From Actinomycetota bacterium (lineage in GTDB: Bacteria; Actinomycetota; Coriobacteriia; Anaerosomatales; PHET01): a stretch of 64,000 nt of DNA. The notes beneath the pieces are model-generated. The model was not told the DNA's origin and did not search any database. It worked only from the letters and a program-made list of their open reading frames with translations. Shown one piece after another: positions 26,330 through 34,766 of the stretch. Positions within the stretch are counted from its first letter, which is position 1; each line of letters begins with the position of its first letter. The stretch covers positions 186,001 through 250,000 of the forward strand of contig JAJUJM010000003.1 in assembly GCA_029265315.1 (NCBI GenBank), read 5' to 3'. The translations under genes and the position numbers were made by a program.

Positions 26330-26893
26330 GTGAGGCGGACGCGCTACGTGACCCAAGCGGGGATGATCGCAGCCGTCTATGCGGCACTCTCCTTCCTCGC
26401 CATGCAGACGTTGCAGGTGTTGTCCTGGGGGCCGGTGCAACTGCGTCTGAGCGAGGCGTTCACGGTGGTGGCGGCGTTCACTCCTGCGGCTGTGCCCGGT
26501 CTCATCGCAGGTGCTGCGCTCGCTAACATCACGAACTACGCGGTGCTCGGACCGCTGGCCCTGCTCGATGTCGTGTTCGGCTCTTTCGCCTCTGGAGTCG
26601 GGGCCGCATGGACCTGGCGGTTCCGCGCGAACCGGCCGCTCGCTCTGGCAGGGCCTGTCATGGCCAACGCGCTCGTGGTGCCTGCGTATCTTCCGTGGCT
26701 GGTGCGGGGACTCGGCCTGTACCGGATCCCTGTTCTTGGCTGGGACCTCGAGGGATCGTGGCTCGGAATGTACGCTTTCGGAGTCGTTGCGATAGGAATC
26801 GGACAGGCGATCGTCGTATACGGGGTAGGATGGCCTCTCTTGGTCGCGCTTGAGCGGCTCGGACTGCGAGAGGCCCTCGGGCAGGACTGGTGA
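26330..26893 (+). CDS. queT: QueT family ECF transporter S component (queuosine precursor uptake)
   Basis: Membrane substrate-binding subunit of 187 residues with five to six hydrophobic segments. The N-terminal region with AGMIAAVYAALSFLA and VQLRLSEAFTVVAAF matches QueT (PF06177), predicted to import a queuosine precursor with a shared EcfAAT module. No ECF ATPase is next to it, as is usual for group II ECF systems; the Ni-type nikO/nikQ at 47.5-49.1 kb appear dedicated to nickel. GTG start at 26330. No convincing preQ1 riboswitch was found in its leader. Confidence 0.88.
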   Translation: MRRTRYVTQAGMIAAVYAALSFLAMQTLQVLSWGPVQLRLSEAFTVVAAFTPAAVPGLIAGAALANITNYAVLGPLALLDVVFGSFASGVGAAWTWRFRANRPLALAGPVMANALVVPAYLPWLVRGLGLYRIPVLGWDLEGSWLGMYAFGVVAIGIGQAIVVYGVGWPLLVALERLGLREALGQDW

Positions 26894-26908
26894 CGAAGGC
26901 GGGAGCGG

Positions 26909-28714
26909 GTGTCAGCAACTGAATCGGGGGGCGCGGTCGCCAGACACGGTTCGTCGCCGTTGATCCAGCATGTGGCCGATCGTTGTAGCGCGTGCTGGGG
27001 GTGCGTTCGCCACTGTCCCGCACGGGCGATTCGAGTGGTCGACGGGCATGCGGAGATCATCGCTGAGCGATGTGTCGAATGCGGCGCGTGTGTCGTGGAA
27101 TGCGGCAACGGTGCCCGTGTGGTCAGGGACGACCTCCCCCGTGTGCGCGAACTGCTCGCCGGAGAGGCCCCCGTGGTCGCGCTGCTGGCGAGCGAGTACA
27201 TCGCGGCGATGCATCCCCTCGCCCCGGCTGCGCTGGAGTCGGCGCTCCGTGGGCTGGGTTTCGACCACGTCGAGTCGACGGTCGTGGGTGAGGAGATCGC
27301 CGCGGCCGCATACGAGCAGATACACGCGAGCGGCGACATCCATCCGCCCCGGCTCCGTTCGACATGCCCTGTCGCGGTCGACTGGGTGCGCCGCTTCCAT
27401 CCCGCGCTCACCGGTGCGCTCGTGCCTCTGATGCCCCCGTATGTCGCTCAGGCCCAAGTCATACGGGCACAAGCGGACGGCGATGTCGCGATCGTCTATG
27501 TCTCTCCATGCTGGGCCCGCAAAGACGAGGTCCTGTCGCCCGAGATATCTCGAATCGTCGACGTCGCGATCGGGTTCGATGAGCTGAAGCGGCTCATCGA
27601 AGAGGGCGTCGGGCCAGAGGACCGCAAGGCGCCTGGGGTGACGACCCTACGCCACCGCAAGGAGCTGTCGGCGACTGACGGCTTCCCGCGGCGGACCCTC
27701 GAGCGCAAGGACCTGATGAGTCGTGATGTCGCCGTGGTTCGTGGCTTGCGTGACATCGATCGGTTGATGACTGCGATCGCGCGCGGTGAAGCATTCCCTT
27801 CGGTCGTTGACATGCTCAACTGCGAGAGCTGTATAGACGGGCCCTGCGTCTCCCGGTCGATGTCGGTGTACGCGAAGCGCAACATCGATCTTCAGGAACG
27901 CGAGCGGATGGAGCCACCGAGTGTCGAGCAGCGAGCGGTACTCGCTTCTCCGCCTGTCGACCTGCGACGGTCGTTCACGCCCGCACCCGTCATCTGCGCA
28001 GAGCCCACCGAGGAGGAGATAGACCGGGTGCTCGCCGCCGGCGAGTTCCTGAGCCGTGACCACGTGCTGGACTGCGGTGCGTGCGGCTACGACCGCTGTG
28101 TCGAACATGCGGCGGCCATATGGCTGGGCAACTCGTCTTGGGACGCCTGCTTCCCTCTTGTGAGAAAGCGGCTCGAACGGGAACGCGAGCGTTGTGAAGC
28201 CGAGGCAGCGACCGACGAGCTGACCGGACTGTTCAACCGCCGGGCCTTCGATCTGCGACTCAGTGAAGAGGTGGTACGGGCCCAGAGGTACGAGATGGAC
28301 CTCTCGCTCGTGATGATGGACCTCGATGGGTTCAAGCAGGTCAATGACAGCATGGGACACGGGGCCGGGGACATGTTGTTGACGTCCGTGGGCGTGCTGC
28401 TCAAGTCACAGCTGCGCGCGGCGGACGTCGCCTTCCGCTACGGCGGCGATGAGTTCGCTCTCGTGTTGACCAACACGTCTGAGACCGATGCGTGGGTCGT
28501 CGCGGAGAAGCTGCGCTCGACACTTCGCTCGCTGACCGCGTACACGGATACGGGCATGCGGATACTGACCACCGCTTCGTTCGGGGTCGCCTCGTTCGGA
28601 GGCGACCACACGGACGCTGCGAGCCTGCTCGCCGCGGCGGATGCGGCCCTGTACCGCGCCAAACGTTCGGGCAGGGACAGGGTCGAGGTCGCGAGCGGGG
28701 TAAGCACTTCCTGA
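26909..28714 (+). CDS. [FeFe]-hydrogenase-like iron-sulfur sensor fused to GGDEF diguanylate cyclase
   Basis: Soluble protein of 601 residues with an unusual fusion. Residues 26-36 and 55-65 hold two 4Fe-4S motifs (CSACWGCVRHCP, CVECGACVVEC). Residues ~85-330 resemble the iron-hydrogenase large-subunit C-terminal domain of the sensory HsfB-like type, with Cys153 (STCP), Cys201 (VSPCWARKDE) and Cys305/Cys308 (NCESCIDGP) in positions of the H-cluster loops. A third 4Fe-4S module follows (Cys389, Cys392, Cys397, Cys414; PF04060-like). Residues ~435-595 form a GGDEF domain: YGGDEF at 511-516 and inhibitory-site RAAD at 503-506, both intact. It should make c-di-GMP under redox or H2 control. GTG start with GGGAG upstream; 15 nt after queT. 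Confidence 0.85.
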   Translation: MSATESGGAVARHGSSPLIQHVADRCSACWGCVRHCPARAIRVVDGHAEIIAERCVECGACVVECGNGARVVRDDLPRVRELLAGEAPVVALLASEYIAAMHPLAPAALESALRGLGFDHVESTVVGEEIAAAAYEQIHASGDIHPPRLRSTCPVAVDWVRRFHPALTGALVPLMPPYVAQAQVIRAQADGDVAIVYVSPCWARKDEVLSPEISRIVDVAIGFDELKRLIEEGVGPEDRKAPGVTTLRHRKELSATDGFPRRTLERKDLMSRDVAVVRGLRDIDRLMTAIARGEAFPSVVDMLNCESCIDGPCVSRSMSVYAKRNIDLQERERMEPPSVEQRAVLASPPVDLRRSFTPAPVICAEPTEEEIDRVLAAGEFLSRDHVLDCGACGYDRCVEHAAAIWLGNSSWDACFPLVRKRLERERERCEAEAATDELTGLFNRRAFDLRLSEEVVRAQRYEMDLSLVMMDLDGFKQVNDSMGHGAGDMLLTSVGVLLKSQLRAADVAFRYGGDEFALVLTNTSETDAWVVAEKLRSTLRSLTAYTDTGMRILTTASFGVASFGGDHTDAASLLAAADAALYRAKRSGRDRVEVASGVSTS

Positions 28715-28758
28715 GAGGGAGACCGGGGTTTCTCCCGAAAGCCTCAGGGAGGCGCATC

Positions 28759-29781
28759 GTGACACAACGCGAAGCTCTGCTGTGGCGTACCGAAGGTGAC
28801 CGTGTACGCTGTCTGCTGTGCCCGAACGCCTGTGTGATCTCCGAGGGCCGGCGCGGCGTCTGCGGCGCACGCGGCGTCGTCGACGGGCACCTCAAGGCCT
28901 TGACCTATGGCCTCGTGAGTTCGCTTGCGGCCGACCCGATCGAGAAGAAGCCGGTCTTCCACTTCCACCCGGCATCTCGTGTCCTGTCGCTCGGCAGCGT
29001 GGGGTGTTCGATGCGCTGCGGTCACTGCCAGAACTGGCAGATCTCGCGTCCGCGAGGCGACGATGGCTCGGTGCCCCTTCGGTTCCTCGAAGCCGAGGCG
29101 TTGCCGGAGCTCGCACGAGCACACGGATGCGAGGGCGTCGCGTGGACCTACAACGAACCGGTGATCTGGCTCGAATACGTGCTCGATGGCGCTCGTGCGG
29201 CCAAGGCGGCAGGTCTCTACACCGTCATGGTCACGAACGGTTACGTCACTGAGGAGGGGCTTGATGCGTTCTCTCGCCATATCGACGTCTGGCGTACCGA
29301 TGTCAAGGGCTTCTCGGACGAGACGTACCGGAAGCTCTGCCACGTGGAGCATGCGGCCGCGGTGCGTGCGGCCGCCACAAGGGCCCGGCATGAGCACGGC
29401 ATGCATGTGGAGGTCGTGACCAATCTCGTGCCCGGAGTCAACGATTCGGACGAAGAGCTCGATGCTATCGCCTCTTGGATGGTCGACAAGCTGGGTCCCG
29501 ATACGCCCTGGCACGTCACGAGATTCGTGCCCTATCTGGATTTCGCGGACGTGCCGCCCACGCCGGTAGCCGACTTGGAGCGGGCCCGTGCGATCGGCCG
29601 AAGGCACGGGCTGCGCTTCGTCTACTTGGGCAACGTCGACCTGCCGGGTGGCGAAGACACGGTGTGTCCTTCGTGTGGGGCTGTCGCGATACGAAGGCGC
29701 GGGTTTGCCGCGGACGTGTCGGGGCTCGGTTCCGATGGCACATGTGCCGCCTGTGGAGCGGGATTGGGCGTGTCGCGCTGA
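28759..29781 (+). CDS. amrS: AmmeMemoRadiSam system radical SAM enzyme
   Basis: Radical SAM protein of 340 residues related to pyruvate formate-lyase activases. The cluster motif Cys83-x3-Cys87-x2-Cys90 (GCSMRCGHCQNW) is typical; an N-terminal Cys group (Cys18, 21, 25, 35) and a C-terminal zinc-ribbon-like pair of CxxC motifs frame the barrel. GTG at 28759 is chosen for its GGGAGG site; an open frame extends upstream over the previous gene without conservation. Usually grouped with MEMO1 and AMMECR1 homologues, which are absent here. The substrate is not established from this sequence. Confidence 0.87.
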   Translation: MTQREALLWRTEGDRVRCLLCPNACVISEGRRGVCGARGVVDGHLKALTYGLVSSLAADPIEKKPVFHFHPASRVLSLGSVGCSMRCGHCQNWQISRPRGDDGSVPLRFLEAEALPELARAHGCEGVAWTYNEPVIWLEYVLDGARAAKAAGLYTVMVTNGYVTEEGLDAFSRHIDVWRTDVKGFSDETYRKLCHVEHAAAVRAAATRARHEHGMHVEVVTNLVPGVNDSDEELDAIASWMVDKLGPDTPWHVTRFVPYLDFADVPPTPVADLERARAIGRRHGLRFVYLGNVDLPGGEDTVCPSCGAVAIRRRGFAADVSGLGSDGTCAACGAGLGVSR

Positions 29782-29825
29782 GGTCGGGGTATCTATAGGC
29801 CGACCGCCAAACCGAAAGGGAGCCC

Positions 29826-30476
29826 ATGTCCGAGTATCCGGCAGTGAGGCCACGAGTGCTCGTCTTCTTCGACTACGCCTGCCCGTTCTGCTACCTCGAT
29901 TGGCCACGGTTCAAGCGGTTGCGGGAGGAGCATGACGTCGAGCTGTTCCTGGTCCCGTTCGAGCTCAGGCCACAGCTGCCGGAGCAGGGAGTGCCCATCG
30001 AGGAGATAGGCGGTGGACACTCCGAGCACGTCGAAGAACACATGTCGCGACTCGCTCGCGAGAATGACCTGCCCCTCACGTTCCCCTCGTTCATGCCCAA
30101 CACACACAAGGCCCTTGCGCTTGGCGAGTTCGGCCGGGACCTGGGACCTTCGGCGCATGAGCTGGTCCACGAGGCGCTGTTCGCGGCGTACAACGGTCAC
30201 GCGGTCGACATCGGCGACCTCGAGCAGGTTCTGAGAATCGCCAACGAGAGCGGACTGGATGTGGAGGCGGCTCGGGAGGCGATCCAGTCAGGCAGGTATG
30301 ACGAGCGTCTGCACCAGTTCCAACACTTGGCGCTCTCCTTCGGGATCAACGCGACGCCGGCTGCGCTCATCTGCAACGAACTGTTGATCGGAAGTCGACC
30401 CTACCAGGTGTTGGAGGAGTCGCTTGAGCGTTGTCTGGTCCGCGCCAGCGATCTCGCGGCGCACGAGGGGCCATAG
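29826..30476 (+). CDS. DsbA family (FrnE-like) thiol oxidoreductase
   Basis: Thioredoxin-fold protein of 216 residues with active site Cys19-Pro-Phe-Cys22 (YACPFCYLDW), a large helical insertion, and a conserved cis-Pro region (INATPAALICN). No signal peptide is present, so it is likely cytoplasmic, as for FrnE/2-hydroxychromene-2-carboxylate isomerase-like proteins. The gene stands 44 nt after amrS with a good GAAAGGGAGCCC site before the ATG. The physiological substrate is unknown. Confidence 0.88.
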   Translation: MSEYPAVRPRVLVFFDYACPFCYLDWPRFKRLREEHDVELFLVPFELRPQLPEQGVPIEEIGGGHSEHVEEHMSRLARENDLPLTFPSFMPNTHKALALGEFGRDLGPSAHELVHEALFAAYNGHAVDIGDLEQVLRIANESGLDVEAAREAIQSGRYDERLHQFQHLALSFGINATPAALICNELLIGSRPYQVLEESLERCLVRASDLAAHEGP

Positions 30477-30537
30477 CGGTATCATGGTACGGCCCGAAAC
30501 GGGGCTGTACTGTCGCCGACACAGGAGCCGCTTGCCC

Positions 30538-31797
30538 GTGGAACCAGTCGTTGTGATCCCGACCTTCTGGACGCGCCGAGCAGGAGGGCGCGGACGAACC
30601 GGTTTCGAGGAGAGGGCCGCGGTCTACGACCACCCGACGCCACTTGATGCCCTCGAGCCACCCCTCGCCGCGTGCCTCCAGTCTCTGCGTACCGTGCGGG
30701 GGCTTGGGCGCGTCGTCGTCATCGTCGCGGTGACCGAAGAGGCCATCGCCCATCAGGCCGAGGACCGTGTGCGTGACATCGTCGAGGAGTTCCCCGACAT
30801 CGACGCGTTCGTCTTCGGCCCCGCCGAGATGGGCTCCTTGCACAGGCGGCTCGAACAGCTCGAGTTCGCAGACCTCATCGAAGGTGTGACGCTGACCGGG
30901 TACGGAGCTGTGCGCAACGCCGGCCTGATCGCCGCCGCCGTCCTGGGCCATGAGGCGGTGATCTTCGTCGACGATGACGAGCTCGTCGAATCACCCGACT
31001 TCCTTGAGACGGCGCTGTACGGTCTTGGTGCGCGTCTACAGGACGGCACGCCGTTGCTCGCGAAGAGCGGCTACTACGTCGATGAGCAGGGGCGCTGGCA
31101 GAAGCATGAGGAGCCCCACTGGTCGGACATGTTCTGGCGCCAGGAGGACGCATTCAACGCGGCGCTCGACGTGGTCATGAAACCGCCCAGGTTGCAACGG
31201 GCCAAAGTCGCGTTCGGTGGCATACTGGCCCTGCATCGTGACATGTTCTCGGCGGTGAGCTTCGATCCGTGGGTCACGCGGGGCGAAGACATCGACTACG
31301 TGATCAACGTCCGCATGCACGGAGGAGACGTCTTCATCGACGATGAGTGGCGCATCCTGCACATGCCGCCAGCGGCGGTGAGCGAGGCCCTGCGCTTCCG
31401 GCAGGACGTCTACCGCTTCGTCTACGAACACCGCAAGATCGAGTTCGCGAAGTCGCAGGTGGACCTGCGTCAGGTGACGCCGAGGTCCATGGCGCCGTAC
31501 CCCGGCGAGTTCATCGACTCCTCGGTGGGCTGGCGGGCGTTCGCGACGGCGCTTCTCCGGGCGGTCGCACGCCCGGAGAAGGGTCGCTACCTGAGGTACG
31601 GCTTCAGCGCGGTGCGCGAGGCCAGCGAATACGCGCGCGAGAACTGTCAGAACTACTTCGAGTTCCAGCGTCGCTGGCCGTTGCTCATGGAGCGCATCTG
31701 GGGCGATGTCGCGCTCGAGACTCTTTTCACGGGAGAGCGTCGCATCGACAGGACCGCCATCACCGGCAGGTTTCCGGTCGTACCCGCATCAGAGTGA
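30538..31797 (+). CDS. GT-A fold glycosyltransferase-like protein
   Basis: Protein of 419 residues with a family 2-like nucleotide-sugar core: EPVVVIPTFWTRR at the N-terminus, a metal-binding acidic run IFVDDDELVESP near residue 145, and a later WVTRGEDIDYVINVRMHG acceptor/ED motif. The C-terminal ~150 residues are helical and unassigned. GTG at 30538 is preferred with AGGAG 11 nt upstream; ATG at 30484 would add 18 unsupported residues. It overlaps the following transporter by 4 nt (GTGA). The sugar and acceptor are unknown. Confidence 0.7.
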   Translation: MEPVVVIPTFWTRRAGGRGRTGFEERAAVYDHPTPLDALEPPLAACLQSLRTVRGLGRVVVIVAVTEEAIAHQAEDRVRDIVEEFPDIDAFVFGPAEMGSLHRRLEQLEFADLIEGVTLTGYGAVRNAGLIAAAVLGHEAVIFVDDDELVESPDFLETALYGLGARLQDGTPLLAKSGYYVDEQGRWQKHEEPHWSDMFWRQEDAFNAALDVVMKPPRLQRAKVAFGGILALHRDMFSAVSFDPWVTRGEDIDYVINVRMHGGDVFIDDEWRILHMPPAAVSEALRFRQDVYRFVYEHRKIEFAKSQVDLRQVTPRSMAPYPGEFIDSSVGWRAFATALLRAVARPEKGRYLRYGFSAVREASEYARENCQNYFEFQRRWPLLMERIWGDVALETLFTGERRIDRTAITGRFPVVPASE

Positions 31798-32585
31798 GCC
31801 AAGCGGTGGACGCCCTCGTCGCCGTTGCGATCGGGCTTGCTTCGGGAGTGCTGTCCGGCCTGTTCGGGATCGGCGGCGGCATCATCACGACACCTGCCAT
31901 CCGCCTTCTGATGGACGCGCCGGCGCTGGTCGCGGTCGGCACGCCGTTGCCGGTCATACTGCCCGGGGCGCTGACGGGCACCGTCGGCTTCATGCGGCGC
32001 GGAGATGTCGATGTGCTGGCGGCATCGATCCTGGGTGCCTCAGGCGCCGTCACGTCGGTGCTGTGAGCGATCGCCGCGCGGGCGGTCGGCGGCTCCGTGG
32101 TGCTGATCGGGACGGCCGCGATCATCGTGTGGGCGGCGGCCGACATGACCCTGCAGGTGTGGAGACCTCCTCGCGAGGAGCACGTTTCGACGGACGCGTC
32201 ACCCATCGGCAAGGCCCGGGTCGCTGCGCTCATCGGTGTCGGTGCGCTCACGGGCGTCTACTCCGGGTTCTTCGGGCTGGGCGGCGGCTTCGTGCTCGTC
32301 CCCATGCTGACCAGATGGATGCACACCCCTCCGAAGCGTGCCACGGGCACGTCACTCGCGACGGTTGCTGTGCTCGCGATACCCGGCAGCATCGCTCATG
32401 CGCTGCTCGGAAATGTGGACTGGTCGATAGCCGCGGGGCTGACCCTTGGAGTGATACCCGGGGCCGCGATCGGCGCGCGCCTGAACGCCTCGACGCCTGA
32501 TCGACGTCTGAGGCTGGGTTTCGTGCTCCTGCTGCTCGTAGCGGCGTTTGCCTTGGGGGCGAGCGAGCTGGGGTTCCTCCCGTGA
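31794..32585 (+). pseudogene. TSUP (TauE/SafE) membrane transporter gene interrupted by an in-frame TGA
   Basis: The frame from GTG 31794 to the stop at 32583-32585 would encode a normal-length 263-residue TauE/SafE anion exporter with both conserved repeats (SGLFGIGGGIITTPAIR and SGFFGLGGGFVLVPML). Codon 91 is TGA (32064-32066), between LGASGAVTSVL and AIAARAVGG; sequence before and after it stays in the same frame and is well conserved, so one base change explains the break. TGA is an ordinary stop elsewhere here (for example rhlE, hypF neighbour, lon-region genes). It could be a real nonsense mutation, a sequence error, or recoding. Neighbours overlap at both ends (GTGA), showing the operon is otherwise intact. 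Confidence 0.75.
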
Positions 32586-33454
32586 GCGCGAGTACCCGCG
32601 AGGCACGGCCAGACGAGATCGAAGACCTGTGGCCGATGGTCCGCGGAAGTCACATCTTCGGCACGCTCGAGGATCTCGTCCGATTCCACGTACAGGGCCC
32701 TTGGCGAGTGCGCGTCAACGACCGCGGGGACGCGTACCTCATTCATCGATGGCGTGCGCACCTCGACTTCGCTGCGCTCAAGCACATGTGGGCGTCGCCT
32801 CGCACGGTGCCCGATCTGGTCAGGGACGCACGGGGCGTCGCCGCGGAACGTGGGCTTGATCGCGTGATCTCGCCGCTCTTGCCCTTCAGAAGTCGCGGTC
32901 CGTACCTCGAAGCTGACATGGAGTCGCTGGAGCGCATCGTGGCATTCTCTGTCGGGATCGACAGGATGAGGTTCTCTGGCGGCCGTGCCCATCGTGTCGA
33001 CCTCGCCCGCGCCGACGACCTCGGCGACCTGGTCGCACTTGAGGTCGCCTGCTTCGAACCGTTCTGGCGCCACGGGGCTGATGAGATAGTCGAGGCGATG
33101 GAGCAGGATGCTCGGGTGAGTGTGGTTCGAGACGAGGCAGGCGTCGTCGCGGCCTCTGCGATCTCGGCCCTGAGTGGCTCGGTGGTCACGGTCGCTCGAC
33201 TCGCCACTGCGCCGTGGGCTAGGCGGCGTGGGATGGCCAAGGCGTTGCTCGCGGATGCTCGTGCTTGGGCGGAATCGTGCGGGGCGGTGGGGTTGTCATT
33301 GTGTACGCAGTCGAGTAACCAACCCGCGCGGCGGCTGTACGAGGCCGTCGGGTTCCAGCAGGCCGCAGAGGAGTACGTACTGCTGGTGACCCGGAAGGAT
33401 GCGAGGTCGCCCCGAGCCCCGGATTGCGGGTACACTGGTTCGCGGCCCGCGTGA
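32582..33454 (+). CDS. GNAT family N-acetyltransferase
   Basis: Acetyltransferase-like protein of 290 residues. The C-terminal half has GNAT features: VARLATAPWARRRGMAKALLADA (acetyl-CoA pyrophosphate loop of R-x-x-G-x-A type) and NQPARRLYEAVGFQ near the end. The N-terminal ~130 residues form a second, less conserved GNAT-like or unassigned domain. The GTG start overlaps the stop of the transporter gene by 4 nt. The substrate is unknown. Confidence 0.82.
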   Translation: MSASTREARPDEIEDLWPMVRGSHIFGTLEDLVRFHVQGPWRVRVNDRGDAYLIHRWRAHLDFAALKHMWASPRTVPDLVRDARGVAAERGLDRVISPLLPFRSRGPYLEADMESLERIVAFSVGIDRMRFSGGRAHRVDLARADDLGDLVALEVACFEPFWRHGADEIVEAMEQDARVSVVRDEAGVVAASAISALSGSVVTVARLATAPWARRRGMAKALLADARAWAESCGAVGLSLCTQSSNQPARRLYEAVGFQQAAEEYVLLVTRKDARSPRAPDCGYTGSRPA

Positions 33455-33499
33455 GCGACCGGCATCGCTTGGACCTTGAGGGCTCTCTAGGAGGCGGGG

Positions 33500-34210
33500 A
33501 TGCTCAAAGCATTGGTGGTCGACGACGAGGCTCCGGCCCGCTCGGAGCTTCGGTTCCTGCTGGGCGAGGCAGGCGGCGTCGAGGTCGTTGGTGAGGCAGG
33601 CAACGCCATGGAGGCGCTGCAGCTCATCAAGGCGATACCGTACGACGTCATCTTCCTCGACATACAGATGCCAGGGCTTTCCGGAGTCCAACTGGCTGAG
33701 ACGCTGTCCGCCCATCCACGTCCGCCCGCGATCGTGTTCGTGACCGCCCATTCGGAACACGCCGTCAAGGCGTTCGAAGTCAAGGCCACTGATTACCTGG
33801 TCAAGCCGGTGGAGCTGGAGCGTCTGAAGCAGGCCATAGCGCGGCTCACTCCCGTGGCGGAGCAGGCGCCGGCCCGTGTCGACCGCATCCTGGTCGAGAA
33901 GGCGGGCAAGAAGCTTCTCATAGCTGTCGAGGACATCCTTTTCATCATGGCCAAGGACGATTACAGCTATCTGCACACAGGCGCCGAGCGCTACCTTTCC
34001 ACCATGTCGCTCGCGTCGCTCGAGTCCAAACTCGAACCGGCGGGGTTCTTCCGCATCCACCGTCGCTACCTTGTCAATCTGGCATGCGTGAAGGAGGTCG
34101 TGCCCATGTACGGTGGCACGCTCCTGCTGACGCTCACTGACGAAGCGGCGACACAGATTCCCGTGTCCCGGCGTAGAGTCCCGGCGCTCAAGAAGGCGCT
34201 GGGCCTGTAG
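33500..34210 (+). CDS. LytTR-family response regulator
   Basis: Response regulator of 236 residues: receiver domain with phospho-acceptor Asp54 (IFLDIQMPG) and conserved Lys in DYLVKPVE, followed by a LytTR DNA-binding domain (~135-235: EDILFIMAKDDYSYLHT and FFRIHRRYLVNL). LytTR regulators generally act on imperfect direct repeats upstream of targets. No LytS-type or other histidine kinase is adjacent, so it is an orphan here. An AGGAGGCGGGG site precedes the ATG. Confidence 0.92.
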   Translation: MLKALVVDDEAPARSELRFLLGEAGGVEVVGEAGNAMEALQLIKAIPYDVIFLDIQMPGLSGVQLAETLSAHPRPPAIVFVTAHSEHAVKAFEVKATDYLVKPVELERLKQAIARLTPVAEQAPARVDRILVEKAGKKLLIAVEDILFIMAKDDYSYLHTGAERYLSTMSLASLESKLEPAGFFRIHRRYLVNLACVKEVVPMYGGTLLLTLTDEAATQIPVSRRRVPALKKALGL

Positions 34211-34301
34211 GTCGTCCACGGTGTGTCGAGAGTCACCGACCTCGGTGACGTGTGACGTCGGTCATGATGGTCTGAGGTTCGCTGACGGCGGGTGACGTGG
34301 A

Positions 34302-34766
34302 ATGCGCGTCGGATTGGTGTCTGACACCCATGGCGTCATAGACGAAGCGGCGCTTGACGCGCTACATGGCGTCGATGCGATCGTGCACGCAGGTGATGTC
34401 TGTGCCGCCGACGTGCTATGGGCGCTTGAGGCGATAGCGCCTGTGACGGCCGTCGTCGGCAACTGCGACCGGACACCGCTGCCCGGTTGGGACCTTCCGG
34501 CGATCGCGAGGACGACGATTGGCGGGGTTAGCTTTCTCGTGATACACGACTTCGCCGACCTCGGGACGATTCCGGAAGATGTGGACGTCGTCGTATGCGG
34601 GCATTCGCACAGGCCTCGGGACGAATGGCACGGGCATGTGCGTGTGATCAACCCCGGATCGGCTACCCAGCGGCGCCATCAGCCGAACAGAACCGTAGGA
34701 GTGCTCGAGGTCACCGGCGGTACGGCCGGCCGCTTCGAGCTCATCGAGCTGCCCTCGAAGCGGTGA
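34302..34766 (+). CDS. YfcE/MJ0936-type metallophosphoesterase
   Basis: Calcineurin-like phosphodiesterase of 154 residues. Metal-binding motifs run in order: SDTHG, HAGDV, GNCD, IHDF (usually GH/IHG) and GHSHRP, ending with VINPGSATQRRH. The family hydrolyses model phosphodiesters; its natural substrate is unknown. Its 3' end overlaps the convergent pgi gene by 26 nt. Confidence 0.92.
   Translation: MRVGLVSDTHGVIDEAALDALHGVDAIVHAGDVCAADVLWALEAIAPVTAVVGNCDRTPLPGWDLPAIARTTIGGVSFLVIHDFADLGTIPEDVDVVVCGHSHRPRDEWHGHVRVINPGSATQRRHQPNRTVGVLEVTGGTAGRFELIELPSKR

Noticed and set aside
30484-30537. Earlier ATG start for the glycosyltransferase
   Set aside because: The added residues are unconserved and a TATCAT -10-like hexamer overlaps that ATG, so it is more likely promoter than coding.
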